Positions 48,262-58,008 of a stretch of 64,000 bases of DNA are shown one piece after another. The translations under genes and the position numbers were made by a program. Position 1 is the stretch's first letter. Every line of letters begins with the position of its first letter. The notes beneath the pieces are model-generated. The model saw only the letters and a program-made list of their open reading frames with translations. It did not search any database and was not told where the DNA came from. The stretch is from a virus, in IMG/VR virus record IMGVR_UViG_3300035162_004655, positions 1 to 64,000 of that record. One strand, written 5' to 3'.

Positions 48262-51200
48262 ATGTCGCAAAAAACAAATTTAAATATCAATCCATATTAT
48301 GATGATTTTGATTCGTCTAAAAACTTTTTAAAAGTTTTATTTAAACCAGGATATCCTGTCCAAACTAGAGAATTAACAACCTTACAATCTATACTTCAAA
48401 ATCAAGTAGGAGATTTTGGAAGTCATATGTTTAAAGAAGGATCGATGGTGGTCCCCGGAAACATTGGTTATGATGGACAATTTTACTCTGTTAAGGTAAA
48501 CACGACCCAATTTGGAGTTGATTTATCAGTATATATTGAGAATTTTGTTGGAAAAACTATATCCGGACAAGCTTCTGGAGTTACCGCCAAGGTCCAGAAA
48601 ATAGTTCTTCCGTCAGAAAGTGATGAAGTAGATAATATAACTCTATATGTAAAATATTTAAAATCAAATGACGATTTTGAATTTTCGCAGTTTATTGATG
48701 GAGAATTATTATCGGCAAATGAAAATATTGTTTATGGAAATACGACTATAAGTGCAGGATCACCTTTTGCATCCGCAATTAGTTCAAATTCAACTGCTAT
48801 TGCATCGGCAGCTTCAGTCGGAGAAGGTATATATTTTATAAGAGGTTACTTTATAAAAGTTTCAAAACAAACAATTATTTTAGATTATTATACAAATACC
48901 CCATCATATAGAGTTGGATTAAAAATTGATGAATCTCTTATTAATGCAAAAGAAGATGAATCTTTATATGATAATGCAAAAGGATTTTCAAATTATTCAT
49001 CACCAGGTGCTGATAGATTAAAAATATCTTTATCACTTACTAAAAGACCTCTAACAGATACGAATGATACTGATTTTGTAGAATTACTTAGAGTAAAAAA
49101 TGGTAAAGTTAAAAAAATTACAACCAAAACTGAATATAATAGAATTCGTGATTATCTTGCAGAAAGAACTTTTGATGAATCTGGCAACTATACTATAAAT
49201 CAATTTGATTTGCATGTAGAAGAATCTTTAAATGATAGATTGGGTAGTGATGGAACTTTTTTCAGTAATGAAACAACAGATCAAGGAAACATTCCATCAG
49301 AAAGTTTAGCAGTATTAAAAATATCTCCCGGAAAGGCATATGTTCAAGGTTATGATATTGAAAAAATATCTACTTCTATTGTAGATGTAGATAAACCTAG
49401 AGATACTGCAGACATTAAGAATACTACAGTCCCATTTGAAATGGGAAATATACTAAGAGTTAATAATGTAACTGGAGTACCAAAAGTAAGAGAAACAATA
49501 GCTCTTTATGCGCAATTTGGATGTTCCGGAACTCAAATTGGAGAAGCAAGAGTATATTCATTTACTTTAACTGATGCAGCATATTCTGATGCGGCAACTA
49601 GTTGGGATTTAAGATTATATGATATTCAGACATATACGAGATTAACATTAAATCAATCTGTTTCTTCAGATGAAATAAAACAGTCGTTCTTTGTTAAAGG
49701 AAATAGTACTGGATCAACAGGATTTGCTGTAGCAAACGGGTCATCAAATCAAATATTTTTAAGACAAACTTCTGGAACTTTTGCAAAAGGTGAAAATTTA
49801 ATTATTAATGGAATACAATCTTCAAGATCTGTAACTGAAGTTCGTGCATATAATACTCAAAATATCAAGTCAGTAAAACAAATAGCACCTTTTAGTTATA
49901 GTAATTTTGAAGCAGATTCAATTTTAGATAAATTTAATTTTCCAGGAGCAGTATCTGAATTAACAATTACTGCAACTGGGGGAGGTATCTCTACAGTAAC
50001 TTCTCCAGGTAGAACTTTTGTTGGTATTAGAACTGATACTATAATTAGATATCAACAATCTGGTTCATCATTAGAGTATTTTAATAGAATATCCAGTGTT
50101 GCGGCAGATGCATTATCATTTGAAATTTCTGCATTATCAAGTGTTGCTGGAGTATTTAATGGAACACTTCCAACATCAGATATTCAAGTTAATGGATTTT
50201 TAGGAGCACCAATAGTAAGAGGTTCAGGAAGTTTATTCGCTCCCTTAGCAGAACCAAATACATCTAGTATTGATCTTTCTAATTCTCAATTATTCATTAC
50301 TGAACAGTTGACTGGGAAAGACGTTGACGGCACTGATAATACTATAACTATCAATACTAGTGATATTAGTGGTATCACTGATATATCTTGGGTCAATTTT
50401 GATCAAGAGAGATTTGGTATTGGATATAGTGGAGGAGGTATAGGAAAGATTACTTCAGATTCCTTTAGTCTTAGTGGAAATACAATAACTATTAGAGGTC
50501 TTGATAATACTCTTTCTAATAATGATACTGTTGTTAATGTAACAGCAGTAAAAAATAATATTCAGAGTAAAACTAAAACTTATAGTAGAAGTAGAATTTT
50601 ATCTGTAAATGGATCAAAATTAAAAGAGTCTGGAAATAATGCCGCAACCTCTAAAAATGATGGATTAACATATAATCAATATTATGGTTTGAGAATTCAA
50701 GACGAAGAAATATCATTAAATTATCCCGATGTGGTGAAGGTTCTTTCAATTTATGAATCTTTAAATGAATCTAATCCGACTTTAGATATAGTTGATTTTC
50801 CAGTTATATCGAATGTTGGAGCAAATGCATTAATTGGTGAAAATATTATAGGGACTAAAAGCAATACTGTAGCTAGAATTGTTACTAATAACACTACATC
50901 CCCTTCGACTGGAAGTGCAAATAAATTAGGAGTTGTTTATTTAAACGAAAACAAATTTTCTATAGGTGAAGCAGTAGTATTTGAGGAGTCAAAAATTAAT
51001 TCTCAAATTGATTCTATAACAAAAGGTAATTATAATGATATAACCGGATCATATGTGTTAAATAGAGGACAGAAAAATCAATATTATGATTATTCAAGAA
51101 TTGAAAGAAGAAAAAATATTCATGAACCATCTCGTCGTTTATTGATAATTTTCGATCATTATTCTGTTCCAACGACTGACTCTGGAGATGTATTTACCGT

Positions 51201-54200
51201 CGATAGTTATGATGCAGAAAGATTTTCTAAAGATATTCCAAATATTGGAGGGTCTATTAGAGCAACAGATACTTTAGACTTTAGACCTAGAGTGGCAATC
51301 TTTGATCCTGCAGTAACAACTGATAGATCACCATTTGATTTTAATGCTAGAACTTCGACATTTAATACTTCTCCATTAAGGTTATTAGCACCAAAAGAAA
51401 ATGCAATAGTCAGTCAAAGTTTTTATCTTCCAAGAATAGACAAAGTTTATTTGGATATTCTTGGCAATTTTGTTGTTGAAAAAGGAATTTCCTCAAAAAA
51501 TCCAAAACCACCCAGCAAAAGAGGAGATTTCATAGAACTTGCAACAATTACATATCCTGCATATCTTTATAATACATCTAATGCGGGTATTATCTTAACT
51601 GATAATAGAAGATACACAATGAGAGACATTGGTATTATTGAAGATAGAGTCGAAAATTTAGAAAGAGTAACGACATTATCTCTTCTGGAAATAAATGCGA
51701 ACACTTTACGAATTCAAGATGCTGAAGGTAGAGATAGATTTAAAAGTGGTTTCTTTGTTGATTCATTTTCTGATAATTCTAAGTTTGATACCTTCCTTTC
51801 AACAACTCTGGTTGATCAATCCACTAGAACTTTAAATCCAAACATTAGTAGAAATTCATTAGATTCATTAGTAGCAACTTTAGATGAGTTGTCACCACAA
51901 GAACTAGATTTAAATGATGAAAATTTAATTTTATTGGATTCTTCAATTCAAAAAACTGGTCGAGCATTAACTCTTGCATATAATGAAGTTGATTGGTTAG
52001 AGCAACCATTTGCAACTAAAGTAGAAAATGTAAACCCTTTCAATATTGTTGTTTATAATGGGACAGTTCAATTACAACCAGAGGTTGATAGTTGGACTAG
52101 AACAGTCCAATTACAGGATGTAAATATAAACAATAGATTTACGCAAGAAGTCAATCTTGTCAATAATTTAGATCTTACTCAAAATAGATCTTTCGATCTT
52201 CCGTTAGCTCCAAGATTTAGAGGTGGAGGAAATACTGGTGGAGCATTACAGGCTTTTGCTCAAGGACTCAGTGGCACTGAGAGAAGGAGTAGTACTGCAA
52301 GTGATAGTTTTGATACTGTAGATACATTTATTCGTAATGAGGTGGTTGGTACACCTGATGAAGAATTTATGAGATCTAGAAATGTTGAGTTCAATGCTTC
52401 TAATCTCAAACCAAACACAAGATTTTATCAATTCCTGGATGGTAATAGTGCTGTTGATTTAATTCCTAAATTAATTGAAATTTCTAACAATAGAGGACTT
52501 ACTGGAAATGGTGCTTCTGGTGCATTTAGAATTGGAGAAACTGTAATTGGAACCGTTAATGGTCAAGAGAGAATAAGATTTAGAGTTTGTACTCCAAATC
52601 ATAAATTAGGACCTTTTAATTCACCAACATCATTTTATAATCAGAATCCATATGATTCTGAAAATCCTAATATACCTAGTAATTACAATTCAGCATCAAA
52701 AATTCTTAATGTAGATACAGCATCACTTGCGCAAAATTCTCAAGGAGACTTTTTCGGATATATTGAAAGTGGAATGCAGTTGGTAGGGCAAACTAGTCAA
52801 ACAATTGCATTTGTAAAGGATATTAGATTGATATCAGATAATTATGGAGATCTTATTGGATCTTTCTTCTTAAGAGATCCAAATGCATCACCAAGACCTT
52901 CAACAAGAATATCCACAGGAACAAAAACTTATAGACTTACATCAAGTTCTACAAATACTCCTGGATTGCCTGGAAGTAATTCCGTTTCTTTTGCTGAAAC
53001 AAATTATACTGCAGTTGCAACCTTAATCAACTTCCAAGCTACGGTAACAACAAATACCACAACTACCACAATTAATAATACTATAAATGCAACTATTGGA
53101 GGAACTGTTGAAGTAGGGTATGTTGATCCTCTTGCTCAAACATTTACTGTTGGTGGAAATATTCAAGTTAAATCTGATATTGATACCGAAGATGATGTGA
53201 ATGGAGTATTTTTAACCTCTGTAGACATATACTTTGCATCTATTGATAGTGGCACTGCCCCCGTTACAGTTCAAGTTAGATCTACATTACTAGGAACTCC
53301 TACATTAGAAGTTATTGGTAATTCATCAGTAACTCTTAGACCTAGATCTGTTGATGAAAATGGTGTTGAGACTCAACTTATTCAAACATCAGATACTGGA
53401 GAAATTGCAACTAATGTTAAGTTCCCCGAACCTATTTTCTTGGCACCAGGAAGAGAATACGCGATTGTTCTACTTTCTGCTCAAAGTGATGAATATGAAG
53501 TATGGACTGCAGTTATGGGAGAAAAAACTGTTAATACACAATCTCTTCCAGATGTTGATCAGGTAATTTATACTCAACAGTTTGCTCTTGGTGCATTATT
53601 TAAATCTCAAAACGGTTCTGTTTGGACAACAGATCAAAATCAAGATCTTAAATTTAAATTATACAAAGCAGAATTTACTGAAACAACAGGATCCGTATAT
53701 TTTTACAATCCACCATTAGATGAAAGTAATGGATATATTCGAAGATTGAATAGTAGTCCAATTACTATTCTTCCTAAAACAGGAAAAATTGGTATTGTTA
53801 CAACAGAAAATTCTAGTTTTATTGGTATTGTAACTGTGGGTAGAAAACTTGCAGGATCCAATAATGGAGGATCTGCTATTGTTGTTGGACAAGGAAGTTC
53901 TGTTAGTAGTGTTAGTCTCACAGATGCAGGTGCAAATTATCCGGCAAGTGTTACTAATCAAATTGTAAGTACTTATAATATATCTGGAAAAGGTGAAAAT
54001 CTTAAACTTCTTATTACTACTAACTCTAATGGAGTAATTACTGGTGTTGGACATTCTACTCTCGATTTTGGAAGTGGGTATCAAGTAGGAAATCTTGTAG
54101 GAATTCAAACTTCAACAACATCTAAACAAACTGGTAGAGATGCTACAGTTACAATTACTGGAATCACAGGATTAAATACTTTATATCTTTCAAATGTTCA

Positions 54201-55692
54201 AGGTGAATTTGGTGGAAATGGAAGTGGAAAGGAATTTGCAGTTGGTGCTGCAGTTAGTTATTATAGTGATGCATCTACAATTGTATCTGCTGCGGGAACA
54301 AATATTATAAGTTCTTCTGCAGATGGTGGAGTATATTCTGGAGATTATTTTAAGGTAGATCATTTTAATCATGGAATGTATTCTACTACCAACAAATTGG
54401 TAATAGATAACATTAAATCCGATGTTCCAACAACTGTATTAAGATCTCAACTAAATGTTGGTGATGTGACAACAATCAGTGTTGCTTCTACAGCAAACTT
54501 TGTAGTTTTTGAAGGGAAGAGTGTTTCGGGATCATATCCAGGATATGTAAAAATTGGAAATGAAATTATTAAATATGAAGGTTTAGGATCCGGAACATTA
54601 AATATTAGTAGTAATGGTAGAGGAATTGATAATACTATTGCAGTCAATCACTTTCTAGATGCTGACGTAGAAAAATATGAATTTGGTGGAGTTTCATTAA
54701 GAAGAGTTAATGGGATAACAACCTCTATTACTTCTCCAATAGATATTGATAGTTATCATGTAAGAATTGATAGATCATCTGTTAAAGGAAGTTCGAGATT
54801 AAATGATGGATCTACAGCAGGAACTCCTCAATTATCATTTAATGATGAAAAATTGATTGGTGGAGACAATGTTACTGCTTCCCAAAACATAATGTATGAT
54901 GCAATAAATCCAATATATAATATTTTGACACCAGGTTCAACAACTTCTGTAACTGGACAAGTCAGAACTGTAACTGCAACAAGTGTTAGTGGGAATGAAG
55001 TTTCTTTTAATGATAATGGGTATCAACAAATTCAACTAAATGCATTAAATTCTTTAAATTCGGTGAGAATGGTTGCATCAGAGGTAAATCAAAATGAATA
55101 TTTGACTTCTTTGCCAAGAAAGAAATCATTTACTACTGCAATCGTATTTAACTCTAATGATCCTAATAATGCATTATCTCCAATACTTGATCTTAATCAA
55201 GCAAGAACAGAATTTAATATATCTCGTTTAAACAAACCAATTAGTGATTATTCTAGTGATAATCGTGTCAATTCAATATTATTCGATCCACATGCTTCTG
55301 TATATTATTCAAATATAAATACTCTCAAAAATCCAGCTTCTGGACTAAAAGTTATTATTGCTGCAGAAAGACCGGGAGATTCTGATTTTAGAGTTCTTTA
55401 TACTACAATAAAAGCAGATTCTAGTGAAATTAGTCAATCTTACGAACTTTTTCCAGGATATGATAATTTGAAAGAAACTACTGAAGGATTCTTAGTTGTT
55501 GATCCATCTAAAAATAGTGGGTTACCAGACACAAAAGTTAAAGCAAGTCTTGATGGAGAATTTTTGGAATATGAATTTACAGTTGAAAATTTAGATTTAT
55601 TCACTGGATACGGCATTAAGATTGTAATGAATAGTTCAAATCAGGCACAAGCACCTCGTTTAGCAGACCTTAGAGTAATTGCACTGAGATGA
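48262..55692 (+). CDS. DUF4815-type virion structural protein, 2476 aa
   Basis: The N-terminus NINPYYDDFDSSKNFLKVLFKPGYPVQ, trimmed here, then TRELTTLQSILQNQVGDFGS is the DUF4815 signature (about 10-60). Near 1125-1170 a helical stretch follows (MRDIGIIEDRVENLERV). At about 2084-2120 is the GYVKIGNEIIKYEG...GRGID module also found in the 4001-aa and 1749-aa proteins. DUF4815 proteins are baseplate or fibre components of cyanomyoviruses. The length is large for the family. Overlaps the next gene by four bases. Confidence 0.82.
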   Translation: MSQKTNLNINPYYDDFDSSKNFLKVLFKPGYPVQTRELTTLQSILQNQVGDFGSHMFKEGSMVVPGNIGYDGQFYSVKVNTTQFGVDLSVYIENFVGKTISGQASGVTAKVQKIVLPSESDEVDNITLYVKYLKSNDDFEFSQFIDGELLSANENIVYGNTTISAGSPFASAISSNSTAIASAASVGEGIYFIRGYFIKVSKQTIILDYYTNTPSYRVGLKIDESLINAKEDESLYDNAKGFSNYSSPGADRLKISLSLTKRPLTDTNDTDFVELLRVKNGKVKKITTKTEYNRIRDYLAERTFDESGNYTINQFDLHVEESLNDRLGSDGTFFSNETTDQGNIPSESLAVLKISPGKAYVQGYDIEKISTSIVDVDKPRDTADIKNTTVPFEMGNILRVNNVTGVPKVRETIALYAQFGCSGTQIGEARVYSFTLTDAAYSDAATSWDLRLYDIQTYTRLTLNQSVSSDEIKQSFFVKGNSTGSTGFAVANGSSNQIFLRQTSGTFAKGENLIINGIQSSRSVTEVRAYNTQNIKSVKQIAPFSYSNFEADSILDKFNFPGAVSELTITATGGGISTVTSPGRTFVGIRTDTIIRYQQSGSSLEYFNRISSVAADALSFEISALSSVAGVFNGTLPTSDIQVNGFLGAPIVRGSGSLFAPLAEPNTSSIDLSNSQLFITEQLTGKDVDGTDNTITINTSDISGITDISWVNFDQERFGIGYSGGGIGKITSDSFSLSGNTITIRGLDNTLSNNDTVVNVTAVKNNIQSKTKTYSRSRILSVNGSKLKESGNNAATSKNDGLTYNQYYGLRIQDEEISLNYPDVVKVLSIYESLNESNPTLDIVDFPVISNVGANALIGENIIGTKSNTVARIVTNNTTSPSTGSANKLGVVYLNENKFSIGEAVVFEESKINSQIDSITKGNYNDITGSYVLNRGQKNQYYDYSRIERRKNIHEPSRRLLIIFDHYSVPTTDSGDVFTVDSYDAERFSKDIPNIGGSIRATDTLDFRPRVAIFDPAVTTDRSPFDFNARTSTFNTSPLRLLAPKENAIVSQSFYLPRIDKVYLDILGNFVVEKGISSKNPKPPSKRGDFIELATITYPAYLYNTSNAGIILTDNRRYTMRDIGIIEDRVENLERVTTLSLLEINANTLRIQDAEGRDRFKSGFFVDSFSDNSKFDTFLSTTLVDQSTRTLNPNISRNSLDSLVATLDELSPQELDLNDENLILLDSSIQKTGRALTLAYNEVDWLEQPFATKVENVNPFNIVVYNGTVQLQPEVDSWTRTVQLQDVNINNRFTQEVNLVNNLDLTQNRSFDLPLAPRFRGGGNTGGALQAFAQGLSGTERRSSTASDSFDTVDTFIRNEVVGTPDEEFMRSRNVEFNASNLKPNTRFYQFLDGNSAVDLIPKLIEISNNRGLTGNGASGAFRIGETVIGTVNGQERIRFRVCTPNHKLGPFNSPTSFYNQNPYDSENPNIPSNYNSASKILNVDTASLAQNSQGDFFGYIESGMQLVGQTSQTIAFVKDIRLISDNYGDLIGSFFLRDPNASPRPSTRISTGTKTYRLTSSSTNTPGLPGSNSVSFAETNYTAVATLINFQATVTTNTTTTTINNTINATIGGTVEVGYVDPLAQTFTVGGNIQVKSDIDTEDDVNGVFLTSVDIYFASIDSGTAPVTVQVRSTLLGTPTLEVIGNSSVTLRPRSVDENGVETQLIQTSDTGEIATNVKFPEPIFLAPGREYAIVLLSAQSDEYEVWTAVMGEKTVNTQSLPDVDQVIYTQQFALGALFKSQNGSVWTTDQNQDLKFKLYKAEFTETTGSVYFYNPPLDESNGYIRRLNSSPITILPKTGKIGIVTTENSSFIGIVTVGRKLAGSNNGGSAIVVGQGSSVSSVSLTDAGANYPASVTNQIVSTYNISGKGENLKLLITTNSNGVITGVGHSTLDFGSGYQVGNLVGIQTSTTSKQTGRDATVTITGITGLNTLYLSNVQGEFGGNGSGKEFAVGAAVSYYSDASTIVSAAGTNIISSSADGGVYSGDYFKVDHFNHGMYSTTNKLVIDNIKSDVPTTVLRSQLNVGDVTTISVASTANFVVFEGKSVSGSYPGYVKIGNEIIKYEGLGSGTLNISSNGRGIDNTIAVNHFLDADVEKYEFGGVSLRRVNGITTSITSPIDIDSYHVRIDRSSVKGSSRLNDGSTAGTPQLSFNDEKLIGGDNVTASQNIMYDAINPIYNILTPGSTTSVTGQVRTVTATSVSGNEVSFNDNGYQQIQLNALNSLNSVRMVASEVNQNEYLTSLPRKKSFTTAIVFNSNDPNNALSPILDLNQARTEFNISRLNKPISDYSSDNRVNSILFDPHASVYYSNINTLKNPASGLKVIIAAERPGDSDFRVLYTTIKADSSEISQSYELFPGYDNLKETTEGFLVVDPSKNSGLPDTKVKASLDGEFLEYEFTVENLDLFTGYGIKIVMNSSNQAQAPRLADLRVIALR

Positions 55693-55886
55693 TAAAAGTA
55701 AAGGGACATTCAAATCTGTATAGAGATGAAAATACTGGTAGTATTATAAATTGTGATACTACCAATTATAACCAATATGTAAATTCTCTTACACAAAAAG
55801 AATTGCGTAAAAAAGAATTGAATGATATGAAAAAGGATATTGAGGAGATTAAAACACTTCTTAAACAATTAATTGAAAATAACTAG
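55689..55886 (+). CDS. small coiled-coil protein, 65 aa
   Basis: Start overlaps the upstream stop (ATGA). N-half IKVKGHSNLYRDENTGSIIN, C-half a Lys/Glu/Leu-rich coiled coil (MKKDIEEIKTLLKQLIE). A short conserved cyanomyovirus protein, probably structural or a tail-assembly cofactor. Confidence 0.78.
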   Translation: MIKVKGHSNLYRDENTGSIINCDTTNYNQYVNSLTQKELRKKELNDMKKDIEEIKTLLKQLIENN

Positions 55887-55899
55887 CCAATCAAATTCA

Positions 55900-55907
55900 T
55901 ATAAATA
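55900..55907 (+). promoter_or_regulatory. perfect late promoter
   Basis: TATAAATA lies 28 bases before the ATG at 55936. Confidence 0.78.
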
Positions 55908-55935
55908 TCTAAAGGTATGTTAGCACCATAAAATA

Positions 55936-56271
55936 ATGTCTGTTTATGTATCAAATATTGTGATTGAGCAGGGATATGATTTTGATACGTCTTTTCAATT
56001 AGAGGATACTAGATCCGGAACCCCATTAATACTATCTAATGCTTCTCTTGAAGCAAAGTTGAGAAAGCATTATGGATCCACTACAGCAGTATCTTTTGCA
56101 TCATCAATTACTGACCCAAATTTGGGAATTATTCAAGTATCATTAGGTTCAACTTTATCTGTTGATCTAAAACCTGGAAGATATGTATTTGATGTGAAAA
56201 TTACAAATTATGGTAAAGAATATAAAGCTGTCGAGGGTGCAGCACTAGTACGAGGGGGAGTAACCAGGTAA
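55936..56271 (+). CDS. beta-sandwich virion protein, 111 aa
   Basis: An all-beta protein ending ...YVFDVKIT...AVEGAALVRGGVTR, a pattern of BppU-N-like or immunoglobulin-like phage domains. A one-base overlap couples it to the next gene. Likely minor tail or neck component. Confidence 0.72.
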   Translation: MSVYVSNIVIEQGYDFDTSFQLEDTRSGTPLILSNASLEAKLRKHYGSTTAVSFASSITDPNLGIIQVSLGSTLSVDLKPGRYVFDVKITNYGKEYKAVEGAALVRGGVTR

Positions 56272-57161
56272 TGCCTAGTATTAACGACAGAATTGGATCT
56301 CAGAATGTAATTCGTGTTTTATCCAATGCTTCAGCACCACCAACATCTTTAATTAGTTTAACTGATGTAGATAGCACTCTAGTAACTAGAGATGGGATGA
56401 TCCTTGTATGGGATCTTTCTACAGAAAAATTCTATATGACGGATACGATTGATTCGTCATCCTTAAATATTACTGGCATTGCAACATTTTCAAATACTAC
56501 AAATTCCACTGCACCTACAAATGGTGCATTAGTTGTTAATGGTGGAATTGGAATAGCAAAACAAGTTTATATTGGTGAAGGTATTTCGGTTGCAGGTATT
56601 GCAACTTTCTCTTCTAACGTAGATATAAATGCTGCTGTTGATATTCTTAATGGAGTTACCGCACAATCGACGTTCAAATCTGTTGGAGTTACGACTCTTG
56701 CTTCTTCTGGAGGTATTACCACAACTGGTGGAGATTTGTATGTTGCGGGTGATCTTAATGTAACTGGTGATCTTGTTTATGATGAAGCTAGTGCAAGAAA
56801 TTGGAATATCTCTGGTATTGCAACTGTAGGAACCTTACTGAATGTAAGTGGAAATACTAACCTTACTAAAGTAAATGTTTCTGGAATATCTACTTTTGTT
56901 GGAGTATCTACTTTTAAGAGTGATTTATATGTTGATGGAAGTTTAAATGTTATTGGTGATATTGTTGGGTCAGTAACTGGTAATTTTATTGGTAGAAATT
57001 TAAATATCTCTGGTATTGCAACTATAGGAAATTTATTAGATCTTAATGGTAATTTACATGTAGCAGGAGTATCTACTTTTGTTGGTGTTGCAACATATTC
57101 TGATAATTTATTTGTTTCTGGAACACTAACTGCTGGACTTATTGATGGAGGTACATACTAA
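56271..57161 (+). CDS. fibre-like structural protein, 296 aa
   Basis: After a 60-residue N-terminal domain (DRIGSQNVIRVLSNASAPPT) it has repeated NISGIATFS, VAGVSTFVGVAT and GDLYVAGDLNVTGDL motifs, a triple-beta-spiral type of fibre shaft. No S74 chaperone. Possibly a whisker or collar fibre, given its place next to gp13. Confidence 0.75.
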   Translation: MPSINDRIGSQNVIRVLSNASAPPTSLISLTDVDSTLVTRDGMILVWDLSTEKFYMTDTIDSSSLNITGIATFSNTTNSTAPTNGALVVNGGIGIAKQVYIGEGISVAGIATFSSNVDINAAVDILNGVTAQSTFKSVGVTTLASSGGITTTGGDLYVAGDLNVTGDLVYDEASARNWNISGIATVGTLLNVSGNTNLTKVNVSGISTFVGVSTFKSDLYVDGSLNVIGDIVGSVTGNFIGRNLNISGIATIGNLLDLNGNLHVAGVSTFVGVATYSDNLFVSGTLTAGLIDGGTY

Positions 57162-58003
57162 TGGCAAAACCTACTACTAGAAAAGAACTTGTCGATTATT
57201 GTTTAAGACAACTTGGAGCACCAGTTCTTGAGATAAATGTTGCTGATGAGCAAGTAGATGACTTGGTTGATGATACTCTTCAATATTTTAATGAGAGACA
57301 TTATGATGGTGTTGAGAAAATGTATCTCAAGTATAAAGTTACTGAGGATGATATCAATAGAGGAAGAGCTACAGGAACAACTGGAGTAGGTATTGTAACA
57401 ACAACTGGAACTGCGAATGTTGTTGGTTTTGGGACAACCACTTTTAATTTTTATGAAACTTCAAACTATATTCAAGTTCCAGATTCTGTTATAGGTGTCG
57501 AAAAAATATTTAAGTTTGATACTAGCACAATCTCCGGAGGAATGTTTAGTATTAAATATCAATTATTTTTAAATGATCTTTATTATTTCAATTCAGTTGA
57601 TTTATTAACATATGCAATGACCAAATCTTATCTGGAAGATATTGATTTTTTACTGACGACAGAAAAACAAGTAAGATTTAATAAGAGACAGGATAGATTA
57701 TATTTAGATATTGATTGGAAAGCACAAACTAAAGATACTTATCTTGTTCTTGAATGTTATAGAGCACTTGATCCCGAAAGTTTTTCGCAAGTTTATAATG
57801 ATAGTTTTGTTAAAAAATATCTTACTGCATTAATAAAAAAACAGTGGGGACAAAATTTAATCAAGTTTCAAGGTGTAAAACTTCCTGGTGGAATTGAATT
57901 AAATGGTCGTGCAATATTAGAAGATGGACAAAGAGATTTAGAAGATATTAAACAGAGAATGTCCTCCGAATATGAACTGCCACCTCTAGATTTTATTGGA
58001 TAA
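57161..58003 (+). CDS. 13: gp13 neck protein
   Basis: 280 aa (T4 gp13 309). Begins MAKPTTRKELVDYCLRQLGAP and has the family DEQVDDLVDDTLQYFNERHYDG segment. Gp13 closes the head after packaging with gp14. A one-base overlap with the preceding gene, then five bases to gp14. Confidence 0.92.
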   Translation: MAKPTTRKELVDYCLRQLGAPVLEINVADEQVDDLVDDTLQYFNERHYDGVEKMYLKYKVTEDDINRGRATGTTGVGIVTTTGTANVVGFGTTTFNFYETSNYIQVPDSVIGVEKIFKFDTSTISGGMFSIKYQLFLNDLYYFNSVDLLTYAMTKSYLEDIDFLLTTEKQVRFNKRQDRLYLDIDWKAQTKDTYLVLECYRALDPESFSQVYNDSFVKKYLTALIKKQWGQNLIKFQGVKLPGGIELNGRAILEDGQRDLEDIKQRMSSEYELPPLDFIG

Positions 58004-58008
58004 TTATT

